From Microlunatus endophyticus (GTDB taxonomy: Bacteria; Actinomycetota; Actinomycetes; Propionibacteriales; Propionibacteriaceae): a DNA stretch of 64,000 bases. Under the pieces are notes generated by a model, which made no database searches, was not told the DNA's origin, and saw nothing but the letters and a program-made list of their open reading frames with translations. Location: assembly GCF_014646195.1 (NCBI RefSeq), contig NZ_BMMZ01000016.1:19511-83510 (forward strand), in the 5' to 3' direction. Numbering within the stretch: position 1 is the first letter of the stretch; every line of letters begins with the position of its first letter. Shown here piece by piece: positions 1 to 7,546 of the stretch. The translations under genes and the position numbers were made by a program.

Positions 1-592
1 CGGCGTTGCGCAACCGGCCGCCGTAGATGCCCCGCGCGCCCGGGATGGCCGCAGCAAGATCGCAGACCTGTTCGACAGCTGCCCGGTCCTCGCCCAGCAC
101 CAGCACGTCGAGCTCGATCCGGGTCACCTCGGGATCGTCCAGCAGTGCCGAGCTGACGTGGTGGAACGCGCCGATCACTGTCGAGTCCGGCAGGATCCGG
201 GCAGCCTCCTGCGCGCACGAGCCGTCCGGTACGGCGATCGCATACGGTCCCTGCTTGTCGAAGCCGAGCCGGTTGACACAGTCCACCACGATCTTGCCGG
301 CCAGCTTGGGCGCCAGCTCGGCGAGCAGTTCGGCGTGGCCGTCGTAGGGGACCGCGACGATCACCAGATCCGCACCGGCGGCGTCGGTGTTGGCCGCACC
401 GCTGATCTGGCCCGCAGCGGCCAGCTCGGCAGCGGTCGACTCGGCCCGGTCGGCCGACCGCGATCCGATCACCACCTGATAGCCGGCGGCGGCGAACCGG
501 CGAGCCAGGCCTCGCCCCTGCGGGCCCGTTCCGCCGAGAATGCCGATCGAGCGGGGCCGTTCGCCGGCGCCGGTGGGGGAGGCCTCAGTCAT
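1..592 (-). CDS. fno: F420:NADP(+) oxidoreductase (NADPH-dependent F420 reductase), C-terminus cut off by window edge
   Basis: Transfers hydride between coenzyme F420 and NADP in the cytoplasm and keeps the actinobacterial F420H2 pool filled. Translated from the ATG at 592, the protein begins with a short variable tail and then IGILGGTGPQG (about residues 16-26), the Rossmann dinucleotide loop typical of this family, followed by GYQVVIGSRS, where the Arg normally contacts the NADP 2'-phosphate. About 197 residues are visible, so most of the roughly 220-residue family length is here and only the end is lost. It lies 69 bases downstream of the TrbL-like gene on the same strand and may be read through from it. 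The family call is strong; the direction of the reaction in vivo cannot be read from sequence. Confidence 0.85.
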   Translation of the reverse strand, partial: MTEASPTGAGERPRSIGILGGTGPQGRGLARRFAAAGYQVVIGSRSADRAESTAAELAAAGQISGAANTDAAGADLVIVAVPYDGHAELLAELAPKLAGKIVVDCVNRLGFDKQGPYAIAVPDGSCAQEAARILPDSTVIGAFHHVSSALLDDPEVTRIELDVLVLGEDRAAVEQVCDLAAAIPGARGIYGGRLRNA

Positions 593-661
593 ATTTCCGA
601 TGGTAGTGCGGCGCCCCAGCCGACGATCCGCCCGCAGCCCGGCGGCGGGACCAGGTGCTGA

Positions 662-2356
662 TCACTGATGGGAGCCGGTGGCCTCCTGCGTGACTGCGTG
701 CGCCGCGCTGGCCGCCAAGGCCGCGGCATGCACCAGGCCGCCCGCGCCGACCGGGGCCGAGTAGCGTCGGCCGCGGCTCGGCTGGGGTTGACCGGCCGTT
801 GTCGACGTCTCGGTGACCGTCGTGACTTCGAAGCCACCGGCGGCCGGTGCGTCCTGCGCGCCCGAAGCCGGCTTCGGGTCTGCGCCGCCGCCTGCTCCGG
901 CGGAGGTCGTCGCCGCGGCCTCCGACGTGTCCTGCTGTCCGCCGGACCCGCTGGACCCGCCGAACCCGCTGGACGCGCCGGAACCGACAGACCCGCCTGA
1001 GTCGCTCGCAGCACCGGCGCCGCCGCCCGCGCCGGCTGTCTGCGGGGCGCCGGCTGTCTGCGGGGCGCCGGCTGCCTGCCTTGCACCGGACTGGTTGGCC
1101 GAACCGGTCGCCGACTTGACGGTGGTGGTCGTCGTGGTCGTCGCGCCCCGTGCCGCAGCCTGCTGGGCGCCACCCGCCGCGGCCCGCGCGCCCGTCGGCA
1201 GCCGGGCGGCGACCGCGCCCAACGCGGCAGCGCCCGCGCCGTGCCCACCCGAGGCCGCACTGGTCATCGGGGCGACGAAACGCAGCAGAGCAGGCAACGT
1301 CATCACCGACAGGATCAGCAGCATCGCACCGGTCAGCGCGTTGATGAGTTTGTCGTTACTACTCGCGCCGGTGATGATCAACCGGTAGGCGGCGGCATAG
1401 ACCAGCGAGGCGACCGGTTTGTAGAGCAGGAACGCCACCAGCCAGGCGATGCATCGCTTGAACCAGGACGCCCCCATCTCGGTGTTGGTGGCCGAGGCCG
1501 CGATCGGCAGCACGCCGGCCAGCAGCACCAGCATCCCCGACCGTGCGACGACCAGCACGATCTGGATCAGCAGGGTGAGCAGCTCGGCGAGCGCGATGAT
1601 GATCATCATCAGGATGCCGTTGCCGGCGCCGGTGTCCTCGGAAAGGTCGAGGACCTTCTTCAGGCTTGCCACGAAGCAGCCTGGGCTGCCGTCATTGCAG
1701 GCCATCGCGTTGCTGATGATCCAGGTCGAGAAGGAATCGCCGGCTTGGAGCAGCAGGGTGATGAAGGTGACCGCGCCGGCAGAGACGATGATCAGTGTGA
1801 GCAGGCTCTTGAGCAAGTCCTTCCCGGGCTGGGCCCGCTGCTCCCAGATCATCCGGATCGCCCCGATGATCACCGAGGCGATCGTGGCAGCGACCATGTA
1901 CCACCACAGCGATTCCTGGACGAATGCTGTGGCTCCACCGACGCCGTGGGGACCGCGGGGCAGGGCGGCCGAGACGACGGCGGTGCCGCCGGACAGCAGC
2001 AGCACTCCGCCGAGCACCGCACCGAGCCGCCCTATCGCGGCCAGACCGTCACCCGATCGGATCCGGACCGCGACCAGCCCGCCGAGCGCAAGCAGCGACA
2101 TGATCGCCAACGCCAGCCCGATCCAGGTCAGGAAGCCCAGAACCGTCTCGACGTTGCCAGCATGCGGAGCCGCACCCGACACCGAGGGCGCCTTCCCGCC
2201 GGTCAGGTCCGGCGTCGGGGCCTTGAGCCACACGGTTCCCAGCGACGTCAGCCCCTGGGTGCAGGACTCGATGATCGACTTGTCGACGTCCTTCAGCAGC
2301 TGCTGGATCGGATTGTCGCCCACGACATAGCATTTCCACTCGAAGAGCCCGCACAT
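662..2356 (-). CDS. TrbL/VirB6-like polytopic membrane protein of a type IV secretion-like module
   Basis: This 564-residue protein has a short N-terminal soluble part, then about eight hydrophobic helices between residues 70 and 360, and a low-complexity tail from about 375 rich in Ala, Gly, Ser, Gln and Thr, including a run of seven Thr. Polytopic core plus flexible tail is the architecture of VirB6/TrbL proteins, which form the inner-membrane part of conjugation machines. Cysteines cluster near the N-terminus (MCGLFEWKC) and in the loop with GSPGCF. It is the last of three minus-strand genes; its ATG overlaps the upstream stop (TGATG), so translation is coupled. No VirB4, VirD4, relaxase or integrase is in view, so the role (DNA transfer, protein export or a repurposed membrane complex) is open. 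The assignment rests on architecture and neighbours rather than a catalytic motif. Confidence 0.6.
   Translation of the reverse strand: MCGLFEWKCYVVGDNPIQQLLKDVDKSIIESCTQGLTSLGTVWLKAPTPDLTGGKAPSVSGAAPHAGNVETVLGFLTWIGLALAIMSLLALGGLVAVRIRSGDGLAAIGRLGAVLGGVLLLSGGTAVVSAALPRGPHGVGGATAFVQESLWWYMVAATIASVIIGAIRMIWEQRAQPGKDLLKSLLTLIIVSAGAVTFITLLLQAGDSFSTWIISNAMACNDGSPGCFVASLKKVLDLSEDTGAGNGILMMIIIALAELLTLLIQIVLVVARSGMLVLLAGVLPIAASATNTEMGASWFKRCIAWLVAFLLYKPVASLVYAAAYRLIITGASSNDKLINALTGAMLLILSVMTLPALLRFVAPMTSAASGGHGAGAAALGAVAARLPTGARAAAGGAQQAAARGATTTTTTTVKSATGSANQSGARQAAGAPQTAGAPQTAGAGGGAGAASDSGGSVGSGASSGFGGSSGSGGQQDTSEAAATTSAGAGGGADPKPASGAQDAPAAGGFEVTTVTETSTTAGQPQPSRGRRYSAPVGAGGLVHAAALAASAAHAVTQEATGSHQ
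1031..1066. repeat. 18-bp in-frame tandem repeat in the TrbL-like gene
   Basis: An 18-base unit occurs twice perfectly and continues into a partial third copy. It encodes QTAGAP repeats in the low-complexity tail, so copy-number change would lengthen or shorten the tail without shifting frame. Confidence 0.8.
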
Positions 2357-3210
2357 CAGGCCACTCCCCAGGCGGTGTAACCGGTGAGGTCGCCGATCCG
2401 GCTGGCATTCATCGGATCCGGCTCATCGGCACTGACCCGCCAGTCGCCGTCCTGCCAGATCAGGTGCAGGATCATCGACCCGAGCGCCGTCTGGTCGGGG
2501 AGAGTCACCCGCGCGGCGATGTCGACCCAGGCCTCATCGGCGGTGTAGCTCCGGATCCGGTAGCCGACGATCTCGGTCCGCCCGCTCGTCTCGTCATTCG
2601 GGTCGTCGTCCGGCGCGACAACCTGCGCCAGGATCTGCGAGCGGTACGGACCCTTCGCCAGGATGTAGGTGGCCCAGGCTTTCAGCTCGGCGTCGCCGGA
2701 CTCGGAGACGGCGACGAAGCCGGCGGCCGTGAAGAGTGCGCCGCCGGGGGAGTCCTGGTAGCAGTACGGGTAGCCGGTCCGGTCCTTGCGCGCGGGCCCG
2801 TAGGTCGACGAGACCGGGTAGGCGGTCGAATTCTGATAGCGCCAGGTGACGCCCTGGGTGTCGATTTTCGTCAGGTCATCCGCTGCGCCGCCGGTCGGTG
2901 CGGCGAGCCCGCAAATGCTGGTCCGCGCACGCGCTCCCGTCGTCGCGGCAGTTGTTGGTGAGCTCGCGGGTGAGCTCGTCGGGGTCGCGGTCGTACCGAG
3001 CGCCGGCGATACGACAGCTGCCGGGTCCTGGGCCGGCGCCGGATGGTCGCCGCGGACGTTGGCGACGGCCAGATAGATCGCCAGAGCCACGACCACGGCG
3101 ATGACGCCGGCACTGAGCAGGAAGCCCGGATGCGTCCAGCGGTTCTGGGCAGCGGCGTCACCAGAAGACCGGGAAGATCGGGAGTCGGAAGGGACACGGG
3201 GCGGGATCAT
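2356..3210 (-). CDS. Single-pass membrane protein, VirB8/TcpC-like, of the type IV secretion-like module
   Basis: A 284-residue protein with a basic, Ser-rich N-terminus (about 1-27), one transmembrane helix (about 30-50, ending VVALAIYLAVANV), a Pro/Thr/Ser linker to about residue 95, and a folded extracytoplasmic domain containing GYPYCYQDSPGGALFTAA and a C-terminal half (VGYRIRSYTADEAWVDI ... LIWQDGDWRV) that looks like the NTF2-like fold of VirB8/TcpC periplasmic domains. A Cys pair (SICGL and YPYCYQ) could form a disulfide outside the membrane. It starts 9 bases after the pilin-like gene and its stop overlaps the next ATG. It would bridge the membrane channel to the exterior. The NTF2-like reading is inference from topology and the strand pattern of the end of the protein. 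Confidence 0.55.
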   Translation of the reverse strand: MIPPRVPSDSRSSRSSGDAAAQNRWTHPGFLLSAGVIAVVVALAIYLAVANVRGDHPAPAQDPAAVVSPALGTTATPTSSPASSPTTAATTGARARTSICGLAAPTGGAADDLTKIDTQGVTWRYQNSTAYPVSSTYGPARKDRTGYPYCYQDSPGGALFTAAGFVAVSESGDAELKAWATYILAKGPYRSQILAQVVAPDDDPNDETSGRTEIVGYRIRSYTADEAWVDIAARVTLPDQTALGSMILHLIWQDGDWRVSADEPDPMNASRIGDLTGYTAWGVA

Positions 3211-3219
3211 GTCGGCTCC

Positions 3220-3543
3220 TCACGCGAGCATGCTGACCAGGGACGAAGCGGCAGTGATGATCACGACGCCGACCAGGGCCATGCCGACGCGGTGCAGGTG
3301 TTCGCTGCCCTCGCCACGGCGGGACTGGAAGGCCATCACCGCGCCGGCCATCATCAGACCGATCACGCAGACGGCCAGCGACACCCACTTGGCCCAGCCC
3401 AGGAGCACCTCGAACCGATTCGCTCCCCAGGGCGCCTGGGCGGTGACCTTCGGCATCGCGGGTGCCATCGGCACCAGACCGGTGAACTCGTGCACCGCAG
3501 TGAGCGCGGCGCCGACCGTGCCGTCGAGGGCTGGTACGACCAT
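3220..3543 (-). CDS. Small two-helix membrane protein, VirB2/TrbC pilin-like
   Basis: The ATG at 3543 is chosen because an excellent ribosome site (AGGAGGAG) sits 6 bases upstream. The 107-residue product has a short N-terminal region, a first hydrophobic helix (WVSLAVCVIGLMMAGAVMAF), a basic turn (QSRRGEGSEHLHR) and a second helix (VGMALVGVVIITAASSLVSML) that ends the protein. Two helices joined by a short charged loop are the hallmark of VirB2/TrbC pilins and of related small subunits in Gram-positive conjugation loci. It is the first gene of the three-gene minus-strand set, directly ahead of the VirB8-like gene. Such short proteins carry little family-specific signal, so the function is inferred from topology and operon position. 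Confidence 0.55.
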   Translation of the reverse strand: MVVPALDGTVGAALTAVHEFTGLVPMAPAMPKVTAQAPWGANRFEVLLGWAKWVSLAVCVIGLMMAGAVMAFQSRRGEGSEHLHRVGMALVGVVIITAASSLVSMLA

Positions 3544-3619
3544 CAGACATCTCCTCCTGCTCGGCCCGGGGGATGGGCCTGGCAGAACGCTATGAAGTTC
3601 CGGACGACTCGTGGGGTGG

Positions 3620-3628
3620 TTATCCACA
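3620..3628. promoter_or_regulatory. Consensus DnaA-box sequence TTATCCACA
   Basis: A perfect match to the classical DnaA box lies in the 122-base gap between the divergent pilin-like and DUF4177 genes. A single box is not an origin; it could titrate DnaA or regulate one of the two genes. Confidence 0.45.
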
Positions 3629-3665
3629 GGCCGGGTGCCGGCGGGCCGTCAGTAGGGTGAGCGTC

Positions 3666-3842
3666 ATGACGAAATGGGAGTACGTGACCGTGCCGGTCCT
3701 GGTGCATGCCACCAAGCAGATCCTCGACAACTGGGGCGCCGACGGCTGGGAGCTCGTGCAGATCGTTCCGGGTGTCAACCCCGAGAATCTGGTCGCCTAC
3801 CTGAAGCGGCCGATCGAGAACGGATCCGGAGCCCAGGGATGA
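3666..3842 (+). CDS. Small DUF4177-family protein
   Basis: A 58-residue protein beginning MTKWEYVTVPVLVHATKQ and containing GADGWELVQIVPG, the core of the DUF4177 fold (WEY...L...G.DGWELV). The ATG at 3666 fits homologues, which begin with this Trp-Glu-Tyr strand. Its stop overlaps the start of the RidA gene (ATGA), a pairing also present in mycobacteria upstream of the RidA-MBL-crp block. The biochemical role of this small family is unknown; co-transcription with RidA suggests a linked metabolic or protein-interaction role, but that is inference only. Confidence 0.8.
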   Translation: MTKWEYVTVPVLVHATKQILDNWGADGWELVQIVPGVNPENLVAYLKRPIENGSGAQG

Positions 3843-4306
3843 CGGCCGCCCGGCGACTCAGCGAGCTCGGGCTGACGCTGCCCTCCGTCGCGACACCCAT
3901 CGGCTCCTACCAACCGGCCGTCGCGGTGGGCGACATGGTCTACACCTCGGGACAACTGCCGATGATCGAGGGCAAGCTGTCGGTGGTCGGCAAGCTCGGC
4001 GCCGACGTCACGGTCGAGGATGCGGCCGCCGCGGCCCGCACCGCTGCACTCAACGCCGTTGCTGCGGTCGCCGGGATCGCAGGTGGTATTGATGCCATCG
4101 CCAAGATCGTGAAGATCACCGTGTTCGTCTCCGGGACGCCCGACTTCGACGCCCAGCCGAAGGTCGCCAACGGGGCCAGCGATCTCCTCGGGGAGATCTT
4201 CGGTACTGACGGCGTGCACGCCCGCAGTGCTGTCGGGGTTTCCTCGCTGCCGTTGAATTCCCCGGTCGAGGTGGAGATCATCGCTCAGCTGTCCGGCCCG
4301 GCCTGA
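3839..4306 (+). CDS. RidA/YjgF-family enamine/imine deaminase-like protein
   Basis: RidA proteins hydrolyse reactive 2-aminoacrylate-type enamines released by PLP enzymes, protecting other PLP enzymes. This 155-residue protein has the YTSGQLPM strand near residue 40 and the C-terminal GVHARSAVGVSSLPLNSPVEVE segment, in which the Arg after HA is at the place of the conserved substrate-carboxylate-binding Arg of archetypal RidA. It is about 25 residues longer than the 130-residue archetype, as usual for the actinobacterial branch found beside crp. Start ATG at 3839 overlaps the DUF4177 stop. The substrate is not deducible, and several RidA subfamilies lack deaminase activity. Confidence 0.85.
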   Translation: MTAARRLSELGLTLPSVATPIGSYQPAVAVGDMVYTSGQLPMIEGKLSVVGKLGADVTVEDAAAAARTAALNAVAAVAGIAGGIDAIAKIVKITVFVSGTPDFDAQPKVANGASDLLGEIFGTDGVHARSAVGVSSLPLNSPVEVEIIAQLSGPA

Positions 4307-4347
4307 TCATCGGTGATGATCATGGAAACCGCGGTCGTGGGCTGATC

Positions 4348-5037
4348 ATGCCGGTCTCGTCGCGGGACGTGTTGTCCCGGCTCGACCACCGGGTCCCGCC
4401 GACGGTGGTCGCGAGCCTGGAGTCGGTCCGTTCGCAGGCACCGGTGGTGGCCCGGCCGGCGGCCAGCGTAGTGCTGTTGCGTGATCATGGAACCGACGGC
4501 GTGACCGGGCTGGAGACCTACGCTCTGCACCGGCACTCCCGGATGCCGTTCGCCGCCGGCATGGTCGTCTTTCCCGGTGGGCGCGTCGATCCGTCCGACG
4601 GCGTACCCGATGTCGATCATGGTCTCGGTGATCCGGCGCTGCTGGCCTGTGCCGTCCGCGAGACGGAGGAGGAGACCGGGGTCCGGCTCGATCCCGCGGA
4701 CCTGCGCCCGTGGGCGCACTGGATCACGCCCGAGGCCGAACCGCGACGTTACGACACCTTCTTCTACCTGGCAGCACTTCCGGCCGGACAGCAGGCGGCC
4801 GACATCTCCGGCGAGACGTCGGCGGCCGAGTGGCGGAGTCCGCAACAACTGTTGTCCGCCGCGGATGCCGGGGAGATCGCCATGTTGCCGCCGACCCGTT
4901 CGATCTTGATCGAGCTGGCTGCCTGCTCCACAGTCCGCCAGGCGCTGGCGTCGGCATCCGATCGCATCGTCGAGACGGTTGTCCCGGTGGCCGTCAACGG
5001 ACCCGAGGGCTGGGTCTTCGAATATGGGAGAGGTTGA
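4348..5037 (+). CDS. NUDIX hydrolase
   Basis: A 229-residue cytoplasmic hydrolase that cleaves a nucleoside-diphosphate-linked substrate. The NUDIX motif is readable as FPGGRVDP (75-82) followed by RETEEETG (104-111), with an insertion of about 15 residues between the two halves, an arrangement seen in the NUDT19-like group. The C-terminal half (WAHWITPEAEPRRYDTFFY, then AEWRSPQQLL) also resembles that group. Start ATG lies inside a TGATCATG sequence; the gap to the RidA gene is only 41 bases and the stop overlaps the ATG of the next gene (TGATG), indicating translational coupling with the MBL hydrolase. Substrate remains undefined (CoA derivatives are possible). Confidence 0.85.
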   Translation: MPVSSRDVLSRLDHRVPPTVVASLESVRSQAPVVARPAASVVLLRDHGTDGVTGLETYALHRHSRMPFAAGMVVFPGGRVDPSDGVPDVDHGLGDPALLACAVRETEEETGVRLDPADLRPWAHWITPEAEPRRYDTFFYLAALPAGQQAADISGETSAAEWRSPQQLLSAADAGEIAMLPPTRSILIELAACSTVRQALASASDRIVETVVPVAVNGPEGWVFEYGRG

Positions 5038-5831
5038 TGGCGTACGCCTACGAGCGGGTGAACCCCGTTGTGCAGAAGGTGCTGGCGCCCAATCCCGGGC
5101 CGATGACATTGGACGGCACCAACACCTGGGTGATCGGTGATCATGATCGGGTGATCATCGATCCGGGCCCACTCGACGAAGATCATCTCGATCGGGTGCT
5201 GGCCGCCTGTGGTGGCCCGGCCGCCGCGGTCCTGATCACCCATCGCCATCATGATCACACCGACGGAGCCGCCCGGATGGCGGAGCTGGCCGGTTGTGCT
5301 GTCCGTGCCGCCGACGCGGCGTTCGCCACCTCCGAATCCGATCGGCTCCTCGACGGGCAGCGGATCGACCTCGACGGTCCGACCCTCCAGGTCGTCGCGA
5401 CGCCGGGTCACACCAGCGACTCGACATCCTTCCTGCTGACCAGCGCCGACGCCCCGGCCTATCTGATCACCGGTGACATGGTGCTTGGCCGCGGTACGAC
5501 GGTGATCACCTACCCGGACGGCGATCTCGGCGCCTACCTGGAGTCGCTGCAGACCATGATCGAGATCGTCGACCGCCACCAGGTGGCAGAGATTCTCCCC
5601 GGGCACGGCGATCGGGTAATCGAACCGGCGAAGGTGCTGCAGTACTACCGGCGGCATCGACTGGAACGCCTCGACCAGGTCCGGTCCGCCCGGGCCGCGG
5701 GGGATCGTACGGCCACCGAGATCGTCCGCCGCGTCTATGCCGGGGTCGACCCGTCGGTGTGGCCGGCGGCCGAGCAGTCGGTCCGGGCCCAGTTGGACTA
5801 TCTCGACACAGTGGACGACACGGGGGGATAG
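5037..5831 (+). CDS. MBL-fold metallo-hydrolase (LACTB2/Rv3677c-like)
   Basis: A 264-residue metallo-beta-lactamase-fold hydrolase. The metal-binding motif THRHHDHTD (H69, H71, D73, H74) is intact, followed by the ATPGHTSDS histidine motif, the GDMVLGRGT aspartate motif and PGHGD near the end of the fold; the C-terminal helical tail is that of the LACTB2-like group. LACTB2 relatives act on RNA or small-molecule esters, and no closer substrate can be inferred. The place between RidA and crp is conserved in mycobacteria (Rv3677c). It is translationally coupled to the upstream NUDIX gene and followed by 90 bases before the protease gene. Confidence 0.85.
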   Translation: MAYAYERVNPVVQKVLAPNPGPMTLDGTNTWVIGDHDRVIIDPGPLDEDHLDRVLAACGGPAAAVLITHRHHDHTDGAARMAELAGCAVRAADAAFATSESDRLLDGQRIDLDGPTLQVVATPGHTSDSTSFLLTSADAPAYLITGDMVLGRGTTVITYPDGDLGAYLESLQTMIEIVDRHQVAEILPGHGDRVIEPAKVLQYYRRHRLERLDQVRSARAAGDRTATEIVRRVYAGVDPSVWPAAEQSVRAQLDYLDTVDDTGG

Positions 5832-5921
5832 CCTCGGCCGGAGGTCGCCGGCCCTGCCTCCAGACCCGGACGACAGGCGATCCACAGCTGGCACATAGCT
5901 CGGCGAGCAACTGTGGGTGCC

Positions 5922-7412
5922 ATGAGCGATCAGCTGCCGGAACACCCGGCGGAGGGCGGACAGCAGCCCTCCGGTCATGCCTTCGGTGATGCTTCTGCAA
6001 CGGAGCCCACGCAACCCGTCGCACCCCAGACCAGCTTCGGCTTCGGGACCCAGCAACAGCATCAGCCTGGCTATCAGCAGCCTGGCTATCAGCAGCCTGG
6101 CTATCAGCAGCACGGCCAGGCCGGCTACGGCTTCGGCCAGGCGCCCTACGACCAGAGCGCCTCCTGGGGCAGCTACCAACAGCCCGGCCAGCAGCAGCAG
6201 ACTAGCCAGCAGACTGGGCAGCAGCCCGGACACTGGTCGCTGCCGCCGCAGGCGCCGGCCCAACCTGTGGCGACCCGTGAAAGGAAGCGCCGCGGACCGG
6301 TGATGGTGGCCTCGCTCGCCCTGGCCGCGATGATCGGCGCCGGTGCCGGCATCGGGTCCTACGCATTCCTTGATCACGGATCGACCAGCGTCGCATCGCC
6401 GATCGGAGTCAGCACCCAACAGGCTCCACAACAGGCGAAGACGAACGGGACCATCGAGGCCGCCGCCAAGCGGATCCAACCCTCGGTCGTGACGATCACC
6501 GTCGTGTCGGGCTCCAGCGGCGACATCGGCAGCGGCATCGTACTCGACAAGCAGGGCCACATCCTCACCAACAACCACGTGGTCGCGTCACTGTCACAGG
6601 ACCAGAGCCAGGGTGGCGGTTTCGGGGGCGCCCAACAGAGCGGCACCTCCAAGATCACCGTCACCTTCAGCGACGGCCGGACGGCGACCGCCAAGGTGGT
6701 CGGCACCGACGAGACCGATGACTTGGCGGTGATCAAGGTCGACGGTGTGAGCAACCTGACGCCGGCAACCTTCGCCAAGACCAGCTCGCTGTCGGTCGGC
6801 CAGTCGGTCGTCGCCGTCGGCGCTCCGCTCGGCCTGTCCCAGACCGTGACCAGCGGCATCGTGTCCAACGTCGCCCGTCCGGTCCGTTCCGGTGAGAACA
6901 ACGATGCGGTCTACATGGCGGTCCAGACCGATGCCGCGATCAACCCCGGCAACTCAGGCGGTCCGCTGGTCGACCTGAACGGTTCGGTCGTCGGCATCGA
7001 TTCCTCGATCGCATCGACCAGTGACGACTCCGGCAGCGACAGCCAGTCCGGCAATATCGGCATCGGCTTCGCGATCCCGTCCGATGTCGCCGTACGGATC
7101 GCCTCGCAGCTGATCGACACCGGCAAGTCCTCTGACGCGGTCCTCGGCGTGACCATCTCCGGTACCGACGACAGTGAGCTCAGCTCGACCACGACCGGTG
7201 TCGCCCTGCAGACCGTGCAGCCCAACAGCGCCGCGGCGAAGGCCGGCCTGCAGAAGGGCGATGTGGTGACCGCGCTGAACGGCTTCAAGGTGACCACGGC
7301 CGACGGGCTGATCGCCGCGACCCATTACTACGCGCCAGGCACCAAGGTCACCGTCACCTACCGGCGTGGCGGCCAGACGCGTACGACGCAGGCGACCCTC
7401 GGCTCCCAGTAG
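5922..7412 (+). CDS. Membrane-anchored HtrA/DegP-type serine protease with PDZ domain
   Basis: An envelope quality-control protease of 496 residues. A cytoplasmic Gln/Gly/Tyr/Pro-rich N-terminus (1-120) with GYQQP repeats leads to a basic stretch (RERKRRG) and one transmembrane helix (about 125-148). The trypsin-like domain follows with catalytic His219 (TNNHVV), Asp267 (ETDDLAV) and Ser345 (NPGNSGGPLV); a PDZ domain occupies about 400-490 (TVQPNSAAAKAGLQKGDVV). The triad is complete, so the enzyme should be active outside the membrane. A GTG three codons upstream (5913) is an alternative start. It is a stand-alone gene facing crp, and a palindromic repeat lies between the two stops. It occupies roughly the place of the periplasmic protease gene marP in mycobacteria but has a single anchor rather than several helices. 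Confidence 0.9.
   Translation: MSDQLPEHPAEGGQQPSGHAFGDASATEPTQPVAPQTSFGFGTQQQHQPGYQQPGYQQPGYQQHGQAGYGFGQAPYDQSASWGSYQQPGQQQQTSQQTGQQPGHWSLPPQAPAQPVATRERKRRGPVMVASLALAAMIGAGAGIGSYAFLDHGSTSVASPIGVSTQQAPQQAKTNGTIEAAAKRIQPSVVTITVVSGSSGDIGSGIVLDKQGHILTNNHVVASLSQDQSQGGGFGGAQQSGTSKITVTFSDGRTATAKVVGTDETDDLAVIKVDGVSNLTPATFAKTSSLSVGQSVVAVGAPLGLSQTVTSGIVSNVARPVRSGENNDAVYMAVQTDAAINPGNSGGPLVDLNGSVVGIDSSIASTSDDSGSDSQSGNIGIGFAIPSDVAVRIASQLIDTGKSSDAVLGVTISGTDDSELSSTTTGVALQTVQPNSAAAKAGLQKGDVVTALNGFKVTTADGLIAATHYYAPGTKVTVTYRRGGQTRTTQATLGSQ
6063..6107. repeat. Three perfect copies of a 15-bp in-frame tandem repeat
   Basis: The unit CAGCCTGGCTATCAG is repeated three times without mismatch, encoding QPGYQ repeats in the cytoplasmic tail of the HtrA-like protease. 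Perfect identity implies recent slippage. Confidence 0.9.
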
Positions 7413-7463
7413 CCCCGGCCAGGGCTCGGCTCGCTGCCGAGCCCGATTCGCACCAGCCGCCGA

Positions 7464-7512
7464 GATCCGCACCATCTGCAGCTGGTGCAGACCTCGGCAT
7501 CTGGTGCGGATC
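7464..7512. repeat. Dispersed palindromic repeat, family 1, copy 1
   Basis: The element opens GATCCGCACC, continues through CTGCAGCTGGTGC and closes TGGTGCGGATC at 7502-7512, giving an inverted repeat between the convergent protease and crp genes. A 30-base core (7464-7493) matches the core at 41006-41035 at 26 of 30 positions. It may also serve as a bidirectional terminator hairpin. Confidence 0.7.
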
Positions 7513-7546
7513 CGGGTGAGAGCCGAGGAGAGCTGGGGAGAACGGC

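Noticed and set aside
662..3543. Integrative conjugative element
   Set aside because: No integrase, relaxase, replication gene, attachment sites or composition shift were seen around the three T4SS-like genes, so only a partial module is claimed.
3620..3628. Replication origin
   Set aside because: One or two DnaA boxes per site, no dnaA/dnaN/gyrB genes and no AT-rich unwinding region; the surrounding synteny is not that of oriC.
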